From Actinomycetota bacterium (lineage in GTDB: Bacteria; Actinomycetota; Acidimicrobiia; IMCC26256; BP-133): a stretch of DNA of 34,708 bases. A model generated the notes under the pieces. It was not told the DNA's origin. It did not search any database and saw only the letters and a list, made by a program, of their open reading frames with translations. The DNA lies in NCBI GenBank assembly GCA_030838785.1, contig JAUZEY010000109.1, positions 1 to 34,708 on the forward strand, written 5' to 3'. The position numbers were made by a program, and so were the translations under genes. Position 1 is the stretch's first letter. Each line of letters starts with the position of its first letter. Shown piece after piece: positions 14,101-21,967 of the stretch.

Positions 14101-14964
14101 CTAGGCGTGCCAGGCCGATTTGGCGAACATGCCGGCCAGGTCAGGGTTGGCGTGGAGGCGCATCTGCCGGCGGTCGAGCTCGGCGGCGTGCCGCTCGCCG
14201 GTGCCGGGGTAGCGGAGCGTCACCACGATGCGGTCCTGCGTCACCTCGAGCAGGTTGTAGGACGGGCGCACGTAGCCCCGGAGGCGGTGCGACGAAACCG
14301 TCCCCGAGTTCACCACCAGCAGGTCGTTGAGGAGCCACACGAACGGCACGTGTTTGTGGCCCGAGAGCACGATGTCGACGCCGGCCTCGCCGAGCAGAGA
14401 AAGGACGTCGCCCGAGTCCCAGACCGTGTTGCGCTCCCGGCCCGTCCCCGGCACCGGCACGAGGTGATGGTGGAGGGCGAAGATCCGGAGCGACGCCGGA
14501 GCCGAGAACTGCTGGCGGATCCAGGAGTAGCGCTCGCGCCCGATCTCGCCCTCGGCGAGGTCGGGTTTGGTGGAGTCCATGGCCACCAGCGTGACCCCTT
14601 CCCCCGGATCCTCCTCGCCCGCCGCGAGCCGACCGGTCAGGTGGAGGACGCGGTCGCCCTTCCCCGGCACGTCGCCGGGCCCGAAGCTGTCCGTGAAGTG
14701 GAGGTAGCCCACGTTCTTGGCGTCGTGGTTGCCCGGGATGACCACGGTGGTCAGCTCCGCTTCGAGCAGCGGGGCGAGTTGGGCCTGGGCGTCGCGGAAC
14801 TCGTGGGCGTAGCCGTCGGTGGTGAGGTCCCCGCCGATGAGCACCAGGTCCGGCGCGACGGCCCGCACCTCCTCCACGGCGTGATGCAGCAGCTGCGGGT
14901 CGAAGAACGGCGACCCGCAGTGGATGTCGGACAGCTGGGCGATCAGGAAGGAATCCCGGGACAT
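14101..14964 (-). CDS. Calcineurin-like metallophosphoesterase
   Basis: 287 residues from ATG 14964; the ORF track extends 159 codons too far, into antisense of plsC. The motifs are in family order: IAQLSDIHCG (DxH), LVLIGGDLTTDG (GDx), VVIPGNHDAKN (GNHD), FALHHHLVPV and VLSGHKHVPF (GHxH). Together they bind two metals and hydrolyse phosphodiesters or monoesters. The layout resembles cAMP/cyclic-nucleotide phosphodiesterases of the Rv0805/CpdA group, but the substrate is not proven. No signal peptide. No ribosome site precedes the ATG; a -10-like TAGGAT lies 10 nt upstream. Confidence 0.85.
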   Translation of the reverse strand: MSRDSFLIAQLSDIHCGSPFFDPQLLHHAVEEVRAVAPDLVLIGGDLTTDGYAHEFRDAQAQLAPLLEAELTTVVIPGNHDAKNVGYLHFTDSFGPGDVPGKGDRVLHLTGRLAAGEEDPGEGVTLVAMDSTKPDLAEGEIGRERYSWIRQQFSAPASLRIFALHHHLVPVPGTGRERNTVWDSGDVLSLLGEAGVDIVLSGHKHVPFVWLLNDLLVVNSGTVSSHRLRGYVRPSYNLLEVTQDRIVVTLRYPGTGERHAAELDRRQMRLHANPDLAGMFAKSAWHA

Positions 14965-14973
14965 GGGCCCGCC

Positions 14974-14980
14974 TATCCTA
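14974..14980. promoter_or_regulatory. Shared bidirectional -10 element TATCCTA
   Basis: TATCCT on plus ends 8 nt before the plsC GTG; TAGGAT on minus ends 10 nt before the metallophosphoesterase ATG. Start codons are only 23 nt apart and neither has a Shine-Dalgarno, so both transcripts are probably leaderless or nearly so. Confidence 0.55.
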
Positions 14981-14987
14981 CCGGCCT

Positions 14988-15749
14988 GTGGAACCGCTCT
15001 ACCGACTGGCGGAAGTGCTGCTCCGCCCCCCCGTCCGCCGGGGTCTGCGGTGGCGGGTCGAGGGCCTGGAGCGGATCCCGGCCGACGGCCCGGTCCTGCT
15101 GGCCTCCAACCACCTGTCCTACTTCGACCCCCTCGCCATCGCCAACCTGACCGATCTGGCCGGGCGCCGGGTGCGCTTCCTGGCCAAAGCCGAGCTGTTC
15201 CGGAACCGGGCCCTGGGCGCGGCGCTGCGGAGCATGGGGCAGATCCCCGTCGTTCGGGGAACGGGCGACGCCGCCGCGCTCGACGCCGCGGCGGCGGCGC
15301 TGGCGGCCGGGCGCTGCGTCCACGTCTTCCCGGAGGGCACCATCTCTGACGACCTCGACCCCATGGCGGGCAAGACGGGCCTCGCCCGTCTCGCCCGGGC
15401 GGCCGGGGTCGACGTCGTGCCGGTCGGGCTGTGGGGTACACAGCGGGTGATCCCTCCCAAGGGCAGAAAGGCCCGACGCTTCCGCACCCCCGTCGTCATG
15501 GTGGTGGGGGAGACCGTCCCCGTCGGGCCGGGTGCCAACCCCCGCGAGACGACCGACCGCATCATGGCCGCGGTCTGCGCCGCCGTCGCCCGGGCCCGTC
15601 GGCTCTACCCGCCGCCCGAGGACAGCGAGCGGGATGCCTGGTGGGTCCGTCCCCCGGAGAGCGCCCGGCTCCGCAGCTGCCGGGGCCGGGTCGCGCAGGC
15701 GGAGCTCGACGCCCAGTTCGAAGCCAGGGCCGAAGAGGGTCGGAGCTGA
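14988..15749 (+). CDS. plsC: 1-acyl-sn-glycerol-3-phosphate acyltransferase-like protein
   Basis: 253 residues from GTG 14988. SNHLSYFDPLAI is acyltransferase motif I (NHxxxxD), RFLAKAELF motif II, FPEGTIS motif III and VDVVPVGLWG motif IV, all intact. It would transfer an acyl group to lysophosphatidate or a related glycerolipid at the cytoplasmic membrane. The tail after about residue 205 (ERDAWWVRPPESARLR...) is an extension I cannot place. Its stop overlaps the gpsA ATG by one base (TGATG), and the pairing of plsC with gpsA makes sense because gpsA supplies glycerol-3-phosphate. Confidence 0.9.
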   Translation: MEPLYRLAEVLLRPPVRRGLRWRVEGLERIPADGPVLLASNHLSYFDPLAIANLTDLAGRRVRFLAKAELFRNRALGAALRSMGQIPVVRGTGDAAALDAAAAALAAGRCVHVFPEGTISDDLDPMAGKTGLARLARAAGVDVVPVGLWGTQRVIPPKGRKARRFRTPVVMVVGETVPVGPGANPRETTDRIMAAVCAAVARARRLYPPPEDSERDAWWVRPPESARLRSCRGRVAQAELDAQFEARAEEGRS

Positions 15750-16765
15750 TGCGGCTGGCGGTCATCGGGGCCGGCTCGTGGGGAACCACGGTCGCCGCCC
15801 TCGGGGTCCGCAACGCCGAGCACGTGTCGCTGTGGGCCCGGCGGCCGGAGCTGGCCGAGCGGATCGCCGCCACCGGGGAGAACTCCGACTACCTACCGGG
15901 GCGGCCTCTCGGAGCGGTAGCCGCCACCGGCCGGCTCGACGAGGCGCTCGACGGCGCCGACGTGGTCGCCCTCGCCGTCCCGTCCCACGGCTTCCGCACC
16001 GTGCTCACCGAGGCGGCGCCGTTCGTCCCGCCCGACGCCGTGTTGCTGAGCCTGGCCAAAGGGCTCGAGCAGGGTTCGCTGAAGCGGATGACGGAGGTGG
16101 CAGCCGAACTCCTGCCCGGGCACGCCGGCGGCCGTATCGGCGTCCTCACCGGCCCCAACATCGCCACCGAAGTGGCGGCCGGCCTGCCCACCGCGTCGGT
16201 CGTGGCGCTGGAGGACCCGGAGGCGGCCGCCGCCGCCCAGCGCCTGTTCATGACCGACACGTTCCGCGTCTACACCAACCCCGACGTCGTCGGCTGCGAG
16301 ATCGCCGGCGTCGTGAAGAACGTGGTGGCGCTGGCGGCCGGGATCGCCCAGGGCCTCGGTGTCGGCGACAACGCCCGGGCGGCGCTCATCACCCGCGGCC
16401 TGGCCGAACTCACCCGGTTCGGGCTCGCCCTGGGCGGCAACCCGCTGAGCTTCCTCGGGCTGGCCGGCATCGGCGACATCGTCGTGACCTGCACCAGCCC
16501 CCGCAGCCGCAACCGGTCGGTGGGCGAGGCCCTGGGCCGGGGCCGGCCGCTGGCCGACGTGCTGGGGGAGATGACCATGGTGGCCGAGGGGGTCCGCAGC
16601 ACCGCCGCCGTCCTCGACCGGGCCGCCGCCGCCGCCGTGGAGATGCCGATCGCCGAGCAGGTGCAGGCCGTCCTCGACGGGGCCCGCACCCCGGCCGCGG
16701 CCGTCTCGTCCCTCATGCTGCGGGAGGCGAAGTCGGAGCTCGAGGGCATCCGCATCGTCGGGTGA
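15749..16765 (+). CDS. gpsA: Glycerol-3-phosphate dehydrogenase [NAD(P)+]
   Basis: 338 residues from ATG 15749; the ORF-track start at 15431 lies inside plsC. It has the Rossmann GAGSWGTTVAAL at residue 7, AVPSHGFR, LAKGLEQGSL, TGPNIATEVAAG, the catalytic Lys in CEIAGVVKNVVALAAGIAQGLG, and SFLGLAGIGDIVVTCTSPRSRNRSVG, matching the family from end to end at normal length. It reduces dihydroxyacetone phosphate to sn-glycerol-3-phosphate for phospholipid synthesis. It is translationally coupled to plsC, with a ribosome site (GGTCGGAG) inside the plsC end. Confidence 0.95.
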   Translation: MRLAVIGAGSWGTTVAALGVRNAEHVSLWARRPELAERIAATGENSDYLPGRPLGAVAATGRLDEALDGADVVALAVPSHGFRTVLTEAAPFVPPDAVLLSLAKGLEQGSLKRMTEVAAELLPGHAGGRIGVLTGPNIATEVAAGLPTASVVALEDPEAAAAAQRLFMTDTFRVYTNPDVVGCEIAGVVKNVVALAAGIAQGLGVGDNARAALITRGLAELTRFGLALGGNPLSFLGLAGIGDIVVTCTSPRSRNRSVGEALGRGRPLADVLGEMTMVAEGVRSTAAVLDRAAAAAVEMPIAEQVQAVLDGARTPAAAVSSLMLREAKSELEGIRIVG

Positions 16766-16786
16766 GCGGCCGGGCATGATCTGACC

Positions 16787-17842
16787 ATGGGTCGTCACCG
16801 TCGCATCCGGGCTGTCAGCGGGATGACCGCCGTCGCCCTCCTCACCGCGCTGCTGCTCCCGGCGTCGCCGGCGTCGGCCGAGAGCCCGATCCACCCGGAG
16901 AACCGCCCGAGCGGCCTGGCGGGGGAAACAAACGGGCAGGTGCGGCCCGAGGCGCTCGTCGGCGTGGAAAGCAATTGTCAGGCGGCGCGGGCGGCCGGCT
17001 CCAGCCTGGCTCTCCTGCTGGCCGCGGCCCGGGCCGACGGCGTGCCGCTACGCCCCGGCGACTGCTACCGGCCGGCCAACCAGCAGTCGGCAGCCAAGTC
17101 GAACGCCTGCGGCAAGGGCAACTGCGCCTGCGCCGCCGGGACGGGGACGTCGATGCACGGCTGGGGCGAAGCGGTCGACTTCCGCGACGCCGGTGGGAGC
17201 CTCACGTTCACGGCGTCCGGCTACCGGTGGCTGAAGGACAACGGTGCCCGCTTCGGGTGGAACCACGCCCGGTGGTCCGAACCGGGCGGGAGCGCCTGCC
17301 CCGAGGCCTGGCACTGGGAGTGGGTCGGCGACGGCGGCCGCATGCAGCTCGACACCATCCGGGCCGACGTCGTGGGGATCGTGGCCTGCCGCTCCGGCGG
17401 GTACTGGGGCCTCACCGGTCTCGGCGGCGTGGCGGCCCGGGGCGGAGCGCCGGATGCCGGGTCGACCGGCGCCCCCCTCGCCTGGCTGGTGAAGGGCGGG
17501 GCGGCGACGCCGTCGGGTCGGGGTTACTGGCTGGTGGCGTCGGACGGGGGAATCTTCTCGTTCGGGGATGCGGCGTTCTTCGGGTCGCGGGGCGGATCGT
17601 CGACCGGCGACCGGTTCGTGGCCATGTCCGCCAGCCCGACCGGGCGGGGCTACTGGCTGGCCTCCTCCGATGGCGCCGTGTTCCCCTTCGGCGAAGCCGC
17701 CCCGGCTGGGGCACTGACCGCGAAGCCCAACCTGCCCATCGTCGGCCTGGCGGCCACCCAGTCCGGCAAGGGTTACTGGTTGACCGCTGCGGACGGGACT
17801 GTGTTCTCCTTCGGGGACGCCGTCGTCGCCGGCTCCGCCTAG
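16787..17842 (+). CDS. Secreted M15-type D-Ala-D-Ala carboxypeptidase with GYWL-repeat C-terminus
   Basis: 351 residues. A signal peptide (residues 1-31, ending ASPASAES) is followed by an M15/VanY-type peptidase domain with SMHGWGEAVDF (His124, Asp131) and EAWHWEW (His176), the three zinc ligands and catalytic Glu pattern. It probably trims peptidoglycan stem peptides. Five cysteines around residues 65-112 suggest disulfides. The C-terminal ~110 residues hold three clear repeats of the form GYWLxxSDGxxFxFGDA (GYWLVASDGGIFSFG, GYWLASSDGAVFPFG, GYWLTAADGTVFSFG) and one decayed copy, probably a propeller-like wall- or glycan-binding module that is also found in the gene at 29947. It lies 21 nt after gpsA. 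Confidence 0.85.
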   Translation: MGRHRRIRAVSGMTAVALLTALLLPASPASAESPIHPENRPSGLAGETNGQVRPEALVGVESNCQAARAAGSSLALLLAAARADGVPLRPGDCYRPANQQSAAKSNACGKGNCACAAGTGTSMHGWGEAVDFRDAGGSLTFTASGYRWLKDNGARFGWNHARWSEPGGSACPEAWHWEWVGDGGRMQLDTIRADVVGIVACRSGGYWGLTGLGGVAARGGAPDAGSTGAPLAWLVKGGAATPSGRGYWLVASDGGIFSFGDAAFFGSRGGSSTGDRFVAMSASPTGRGYWLASSDGAVFPFGEAAPAGALTAKPNLPIVGLAATQSGKGYWLTAADGTVFSFGDAVVAGSA

Positions 17843-17851
17843 CGGGTCGGG

Positions 17852-18310
17852 GTGCTGGTCGAGGACGTGGAGGCGGAGGCGACCCACGACCTCCGGTGGC
17901 GGATCCTGCGGAACCGCCGGGCCGGAGCACCGGTCGTCTTCCCTGAAGACTCCCGGGCCGGCGCCTTCCATATCGCCGTGCGGGACGTCGACGAGACAGG
18001 CACCGGTTCCGGGGCGATCCTGGCCGTGGCCAGCTTCATCCCCGAGGAGATCACTTACCGACCGGGGCGGACGGCCGTGCATCTCCGCGGCATGGCCGTC
18101 GACGGGCCGTCCCAGCAGCACGGCCTCGGGCGGCTCCTCGTCACCACCGTGCTCGAGCGCCTGCGCCGCGACGGCGTGGCGGTGCTGTGGTGCAACGCCC
18201 GCGACAGCGCTATCGGTTTCTACAGCCGACTGGGCTTCGAGGTCGTCGGCGACGGCTTCGTCCTGCCGGAGAGTGGGGTCGCCCACCATGTGATGCTCCG
18301 CGACCTCTGA
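17852..18310 (+). CDS. GNAT-family N-acetyltransferase
   Basis: 152 residues from GTG 17852, 9 nt after the previous stop. LRGMAVDGPSQQHGLGRLLVTTVLERL carries the acetyl-CoA pyrophosphate loop (Q-x-x-G-x-G), and LWCNARDSAIGFYSRLGFEVVGD the typical final strand and helix of GNAT enzymes. It transfers an acetyl group from acetyl-CoA to an unknown amine. An 18-bp tandem repeat covers the end of the gene and duplicates its stop codon. Confidence 0.85.
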   Translation: MLVEDVEAEATHDLRWRILRNRRAGAPVVFPEDSRAGAFHIAVRDVDETGTGSGAILAVASFIPEEITYRPGRTAVHLRGMAVDGPSQQHGLGRLLVTTVLERLRRDGVAVLWCNARDSAIGFYSRLGFEVVGDGFVLPESGVAHHVMLRDL

Positions 18311-18354
18311 CGGACGGGCGACCTCTGACGGAAGGTCGATCTCTGACCGAACGG
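18300..18354 (+). repeat. 18-bp tandem repeat, three units, spanning a stop codon
   Basis: GCGACCTCTGACGGACGG is followed by GCGACCTCTGACGGAAGG and a degenerate third unit TCGATCTCTGACCGAACG. The period is six codons, so each unit holds an in-frame TGA. The rest of 18355-18478 shows no gene; it contains the leader of the next gene with a GAGGAG ribosome site. Confidence 0.75.
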
Positions 18355-18478
18355 CCTGAAGCACGCGAGTCGACTGCGCGCTTCCAGTTGAGGATGAAGC
18401 TTGCGGGTTGGGCGCCGATCCGGAGGATGACGGCGCAATGTCCTCGCCGCACGGACGCACCGAGGAGCAGTCGACAAC

Positions 18479-19171
18479 ATGAAGCTCAATTTCCGGAAGA
18501 AGGTTCTCTTGAGCCTGGGAGTGGTCGCCGGCATCGGCGCCCTCGCCGGTGCCGGAACCTTTGCCACGTTCACCGCCCAGACCTCCAACCCCAACAACAC
18601 GTTCGCCGACGGCACGCTGGTGCTGAGCAACACGGTCGGAACGGCCACGGCCTGCCTCTCGACCGGCGGTGGCAACACCGACACGAACGCCAACGGCCTC
18701 TGCGACACGGCCTTCAGCCTCAGCGTCAAGGCACCGGGCGATTCGAGCACCGCCGACATCACCCTGGAGAACATGGGCAGCCTGCCCGCCTCGGCCCTCA
18801 AGGCCTTCTCGGGATCGTGCACCGACGGCGACGCCAACGGGGAGACCTACCACGGCAGCGGGTCGGCCTGCGGCAAGGTACAGATCTACGTCCAGCAGTA
18901 CTCCGATGCCTTCAGCACCCCGTCGGCCTGCCTCTACGGGGGTGCGACCGGCGCCACCTGCAACTTCTCCGACGCCACCAAAACTCTGACGACCTTTGTC
19001 ACCGCCTATCCCAACGTCGGCAGCGGCTTGTCGGCCGGGGCCCTGACCGCCGCCGGCGGCGGGTCCCCGAAGGCGTGGGTCAGGGTCGGCGTGAAGCTTC
19101 CCGCCAACGCCGACAACTCCTACCAGGGCCGGTCGGCCTCGCTGGCTCTCAACTGGCACATCACCCAGTAA
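18479..19171 (+). CDS. TasA/camelysin-like SipW-dependent surface fibre protein 1
   Basis: 230 residues. The start MKLNFRKKVLLSLGVVAGIGALAGAGTFATFTAQTSN...NTFADGTLVLS closely parallels the Bacillus TasA start, whose signal ends GTWA before AFND and continues to TFASGTLDLS. Cleavage after GTFA is therefore likely. TasA-type proteins form extracellular biofilm fibres after cleavage by the dedicated peptidase SipW, and the SipW-type gene here begins 9 nt downstream. The mature part has a beta-sandwich-like pattern, several cysteines (unlike TasA) and ends in ALNWHITQ. GAGGAG lies 11 nt before the ATG. Fibre formation is inferred from the family. Confidence 0.8.
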   Translation: MKLNFRKKVLLSLGVVAGIGALAGAGTFATFTAQTSNPNNTFADGTLVLSNTVGTATACLSTGGGNTDTNANGLCDTAFSLSVKAPGDSSTADITLENMGSLPASALKAFSGSCTDGDANGETYHGSGSACGKVQIYVQQYSDAFSTPSACLYGGATGATCNFSDATKTLTTFVTAYPNVGSGLSAGALTAAGGGSPKAWVRVGVKLPANADNSYQGRSASLALNWHITQ

Positions 19172-19180
19172 GCGGATGTG

Positions 19181-19735
19181 ATGAGCACCGCGGTACTCGA
19201 CGTCAGGGCCGCCAGGCCGGCGCCAGCGCTCTCGCTGGCGCCGGCGGCGGTGCGCCTCGTCGTCAAGGCCTCGCTCGGGGTCGTCCTGCTGGCCCTCGTG
19301 ACCCTCGTCGTCGGGCCCCGGATGTATCCGTTCGAGAGCTTCTACGTCCGCAGCGGCAGCATGTCGCCCACCATCCCGGTGGGGGCCCTGATCATCGCCA
19401 CCCGGGCGCCGGCCGCCCAGCTGGGTGAGGGCGACGTGATCGTCTTCCAGCGCCCCGGCCGGCCGGGGACGATGGTCGTGCACCGGATCTACGCCGTCGT
19501 GCAGACGCCGACGGGCCGGGCCTTCATGACCAGGGGTGACGCCAACCCGGGCCCCGACGACTGGATGGTGGCGGCCACCGGCGACGGCTGGCGGGCCGAG
19601 TACTCGATCGCCCGGGCCGGCTTCACGGTCGGCTGGCTCCACGCCGCACTGAGCCGCCGGGGATGGCTCGGTGCGTTCGCCATCGTCGTCGCCGTCTGCG
19701 CCCTCATTTCGATCTGGCAGAGCGAGGAACCGTGA
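19181..19735 (+). CDS. sipW: SipW-type signal peptidase I
   Basis: 184 residues from ATG 19181 (GTG 19178 is also possible). An N-terminal membrane segment (VVKASLGVVLLALVTLVVGP) leads to YVRSGSMSPTIPVGALI with the catalytic Ser, GDVIVFQRPG, MVVHRIYAV with His where bacterial type I enzymes have Lys, and FMTRGDANPGPDDW. A C-terminal membrane segment follows (GWLGAFAIVVAVCALISIW). Ser-His chemistry marks the ER/archaeal-type subfamily that includes SipW. Placed between two genes with SipW-type signals, it most likely processes both. It overlaps the next gene by 4 nt (GTGA). Confidence 0.88.
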   Translation: MSTAVLDVRAARPAPALSLAPAAVRLVVKASLGVVLLALVTLVVGPRMYPFESFYVRSGSMSPTIPVGALIIATRAPAAQLGEGDVIVFQRPGRPGTMVVHRIYAVVQTPTGRAFMTRGDANPGPDDWMVAATGDGWRAEYSIARAGFTVGWLHAALSRRGWLGAFAIVVAVCALISIWQSEEP

Positions 19736-20385
19736 CATCCCCGAAGGACAACCCGGCACCCCCGGCGAAGACGCTGCTCGGTGGCACCGGACGGAAGGTC
19801 CTGCTGTCGCTGGGGGCGCTCGGCGTGGCCGGCGCCCTGGCCGGCATGGGCACCTTCGCCACCTTCACCGCCACCACCAGCGCCAGCTCCACCCTGGCGT
19901 CGGGGACGGTGGTGATCGCGCTCGGGAACACCGGGGCGTCCACGAACCGGCTCACGGTGAACGCTTCCGGCCTCGTGCCCGGTGACACGGTGCAGCGGTC
20001 GTTCGACCTGTCCAACACCGGCAGCCAGGACCTGGCCTCGGTGGCGCTCACGACCACCGCCTCGCCCTCGTCCCTCCTCGACACGGACAGCACCAACGGC
20101 CTCCAGATGGTGGTCGACCGCTGCTCCGTGGCCTGGACCGAATCCGGTTCGTCGCCTGCCTTCAGCTACACCTGCGGCGGCTCCACGACGACGATCCTCA
20201 CCACCCGGGCGGTGATCCAGTCGGCGCTGACCATGTCGGGCCTGAGCGCCCTCACCGCCGCCGGCACCGACCACCTGCGGTTGACGCTGACCTTCCCGGG
20301 GACGGCCGGCGCCTCCCTCCAGGGCCTCAGCTCGACGCTCACCTACAGCTTCCTCGGCACGCAGCGGGCCGGTGCCGCCCACTAG
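19732..20385 (+). CDS. TasA/camelysin-like SipW-dependent protein 2
   Basis: 217 residues from GTG 19732, which overlaps the sipW stop and has GAGGAA just upstream; the ORF-track start at 19663 lies inside sipW. After a short polar lead the signal RKVLLSLGALGVAGALAGMGTFATFTATTSASSTLASGTVVIAL repeats the TasA-type pattern, with likely cleavage after GTFA. The mature domain begins with a beta-sandwich pattern (LVPGDTVQRSFDLSNTGSQDLASVALTTTA) also seen in camelysin-like proteins. It shares the signal but little else with the first TasA-like protein, so the two may be major and minor subunits. Confidence 0.78.
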   Translation: MTSPKDNPAPPAKTLLGGTGRKVLLSLGALGVAGALAGMGTFATFTATTSASSTLASGTVVIALGNTGASTNRLTVNASGLVPGDTVQRSFDLSNTGSQDLASVALTTTASPSSLLDTDSTNGLQMVVDRCSVAWTESGSSPAFSYTCGGSTTTILTTRAVIQSALTMSGLSALTAAGTDHLRLTLTFPGTAGASLQGLSSTLTYSFLGTQRAGAAH

Positions 20386-20392
20386 ATCAGTG

Positions 20393-21922
20393 ATGCGGAC
20401 CGTCGGACAGTGGGCCGGGCGGATCCTCCTGGCGGTGGCGGCCGCCGTGCTGCTGGCCGTCGGGATCGGTCCCCTCACCGGTGCCTACCGGATGGCCACC
20501 GTGTTGAGCGGCAGCATGGGGCGCGGCATGCCGGTCGGCTCCGTCGCCGTGCTGGTTCCCATCGACCCGGGGGCGGTGCAGGTGGGCGACGTCATCACCT
20601 ACCAGGCCCCGACTCCGGAGCATCAGGTGGTCACCCACCGGGTGGTGGAGATCACCGAACCCGGCCCCCACCCCGTCCTGCGGACCCGCGGCGACGCCAA
20701 CGGCACCCCCGATCCCTGGTCCGCCCGGCTGGACGGCGCCCCGGCCTGGCGGCGGGTGGCCGTCATCCCCTACGCCGGAACGATGATCCGGGCCCTGCGG
20801 TCGGCGCCGGTCCACCACGCCACCGTCCACCTCGTCCCTCTGGTCCTGCTGGCCGCCATGCTGGTGGCGATCTGGTCGCCCGGGTCGAAGCCGGGAAGGC
20901 GGCGACGGGTGTCGAGGCGCCAAGCGACGGCGGTGGCCGCCATCGTCGTCCTGACCGCCGCCGGTCCCGCCGCCGTGGCCGGCTTCACGAGCACCCCCGC
21001 CGCCGCCCACACCGTCGCCGCCGCCGCCGACTGGGTCGCGCCGTCCGTCAGCAGCACCGCCATCGCCAAGCCGACGGGCTACCTGGCCGGGGCCGTCAAG
21101 CAGGGCGGCACCTACTACGTCTACGCCAGCGTGGCCGACAGCGGGAACCCGCCCAGTGGCGTCTCCACGGTGAAGACCGACGAGAGCGCCATCACCTCGG
21201 GCCAGACGAGCGTCAGCCTCACCGCCGGGTCCTACTCGGTCAACGGGGTCGCCTACAACTACCGCAGCACCCTCCAGACGGCCAGCAGCCCGCTATCGGG
21301 CGGCAAGACGTACTCGATCACCTCCACCGACGCTCTGGCCTACAGCCGGCTCCAGACGGGCTACACGGTGACGATCGACAACGCCGGACCGACGGCGACC
21401 GACATCTCGACCGGCAACGCCGCCGGCGGCACGCACGGAATGGCCGAAGCCGGCGACACGATCACCTTCACCTTCAGCGAGCAGATCGACCCCCAATCGA
21501 TCCTCGCCGGCTGGACCGGGGCGTCCACCACCGTCGTGGTGGAGCTCCAGGACGGGGGGTGCACGCTGGTCCTCTGCAACAACGACACCTTCCAGATCTA
21601 CAACTCCGCCTACACCACCACGCTGCCGTTCGGGTCCGTGAGCCTCGCCACCGGCAGCTACTACGGCTGCTCCGGCATCGGTCTGCTGTGCGGCAAGACG
21701 CCGATGGCGTTCGGCGCCACGGGCACGGCCTCGACCATGGTGGAATCCGCCAACACCATCACGATCACGCTCGGGACCAGCAGCGGGGGCAACGGCATCA
21801 TCCACACCGTCGGGAGCAACACCGACATGGCCTGGACCTCGACCACCACGCCCTACGACGCAGCGGGCAACACCGCATCGGGGAACACCTACACCGAGGG
21901 CGACAACGACTACGAGTTCTAG
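20393..21922 (+). CDS. SipW-type signal peptidase fused to a SipW-type signal and extracellular domain
   Basis: 509 residues from ATG 20393 (GTG 20390 possible), 7 nt after the previous stop. Residues 1-165 are a complete SipW-type peptidase: membrane segment 10-28, VLSGSM with Ser41, VGDVITY, THRVVEI with His82, TRGDANGTPDPW, and membrane segment about 145-162. A basic linker GRRRRVSRRQ follows, then a third hydrophobic segment (178-196) ending AVAGFTSTPAAAHTVAAAADWVAPSVS, which resembles the SipW-type signals of the two neighbours and actinobacterial homologues. The last ~300 residues are Ser/Thr/Gly-rich and beta-like, with Ig-like or adhesin character (DNAGPTATDIS, GDTITFTFSEQIDP). The predicted topology puts peptidase and tail outside, so the enzyme may release its own tail. 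Confidence 0.8.
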   Translation: MRTVGQWAGRILLAVAAAVLLAVGIGPLTGAYRMATVLSGSMGRGMPVGSVAVLVPIDPGAVQVGDVITYQAPTPEHQVVTHRVVEITEPGPHPVLRTRGDANGTPDPWSARLDGAPAWRRVAVIPYAGTMIRALRSAPVHHATVHLVPLVLLAAMLVAIWSPGSKPGRRRRVSRRQATAVAAIVVLTAAGPAAVAGFTSTPAAAHTVAAAADWVAPSVSSTAIAKPTGYLAGAVKQGGTYYVYASVADSGNPPSGVSTVKTDESAITSGQTSVSLTAGSYSVNGVAYNYRSTLQTASSPLSGGKTYSITSTDALAYSRLQTGYTVTIDNAGPTATDISTGNAAGGTHGMAEAGDTITFTFSEQIDPQSILAGWTGASTTVVVELQDGGCTLVLCNNDTFQIYNSAYTTTLPFGSVSLATGSYYGCSGIGLLCGKTPMAFGATGTASTMVESANTITITLGTSSGGNGIIHTVGSNTDMAWTSTTTPYDAAGNTASGNTYTEGDNDYEF

Positions 21923-21954
21923 ACCTGAGGGTGCTGGAGGCGCCCGCCGCGCCG

Positions 21955-21960
21955 TACCCT
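21955..21960 (+). promoter_or_regulatory. -10 box TACCCT of a probably leaderless gene
   Basis: TACCCT ends 7 nt before the GTG at 21968, and no Shine-Dalgarno is seen. The spacing matches transcription starting at the GTG itself. Confidence 0.45.
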
Positions 21961-21967
21961 CCTCGGC

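Noticed and set aside
17048-19759. 903-residue minus-strand ORF
   Set aside because: It runs antisense through the M15, GNAT, TasA and SipW genes, all of which have clear motifs and ribosome sites. Its translation is Gly/Arg/Asp-rich low complexity, a usual shadow in GC-rich DNA.
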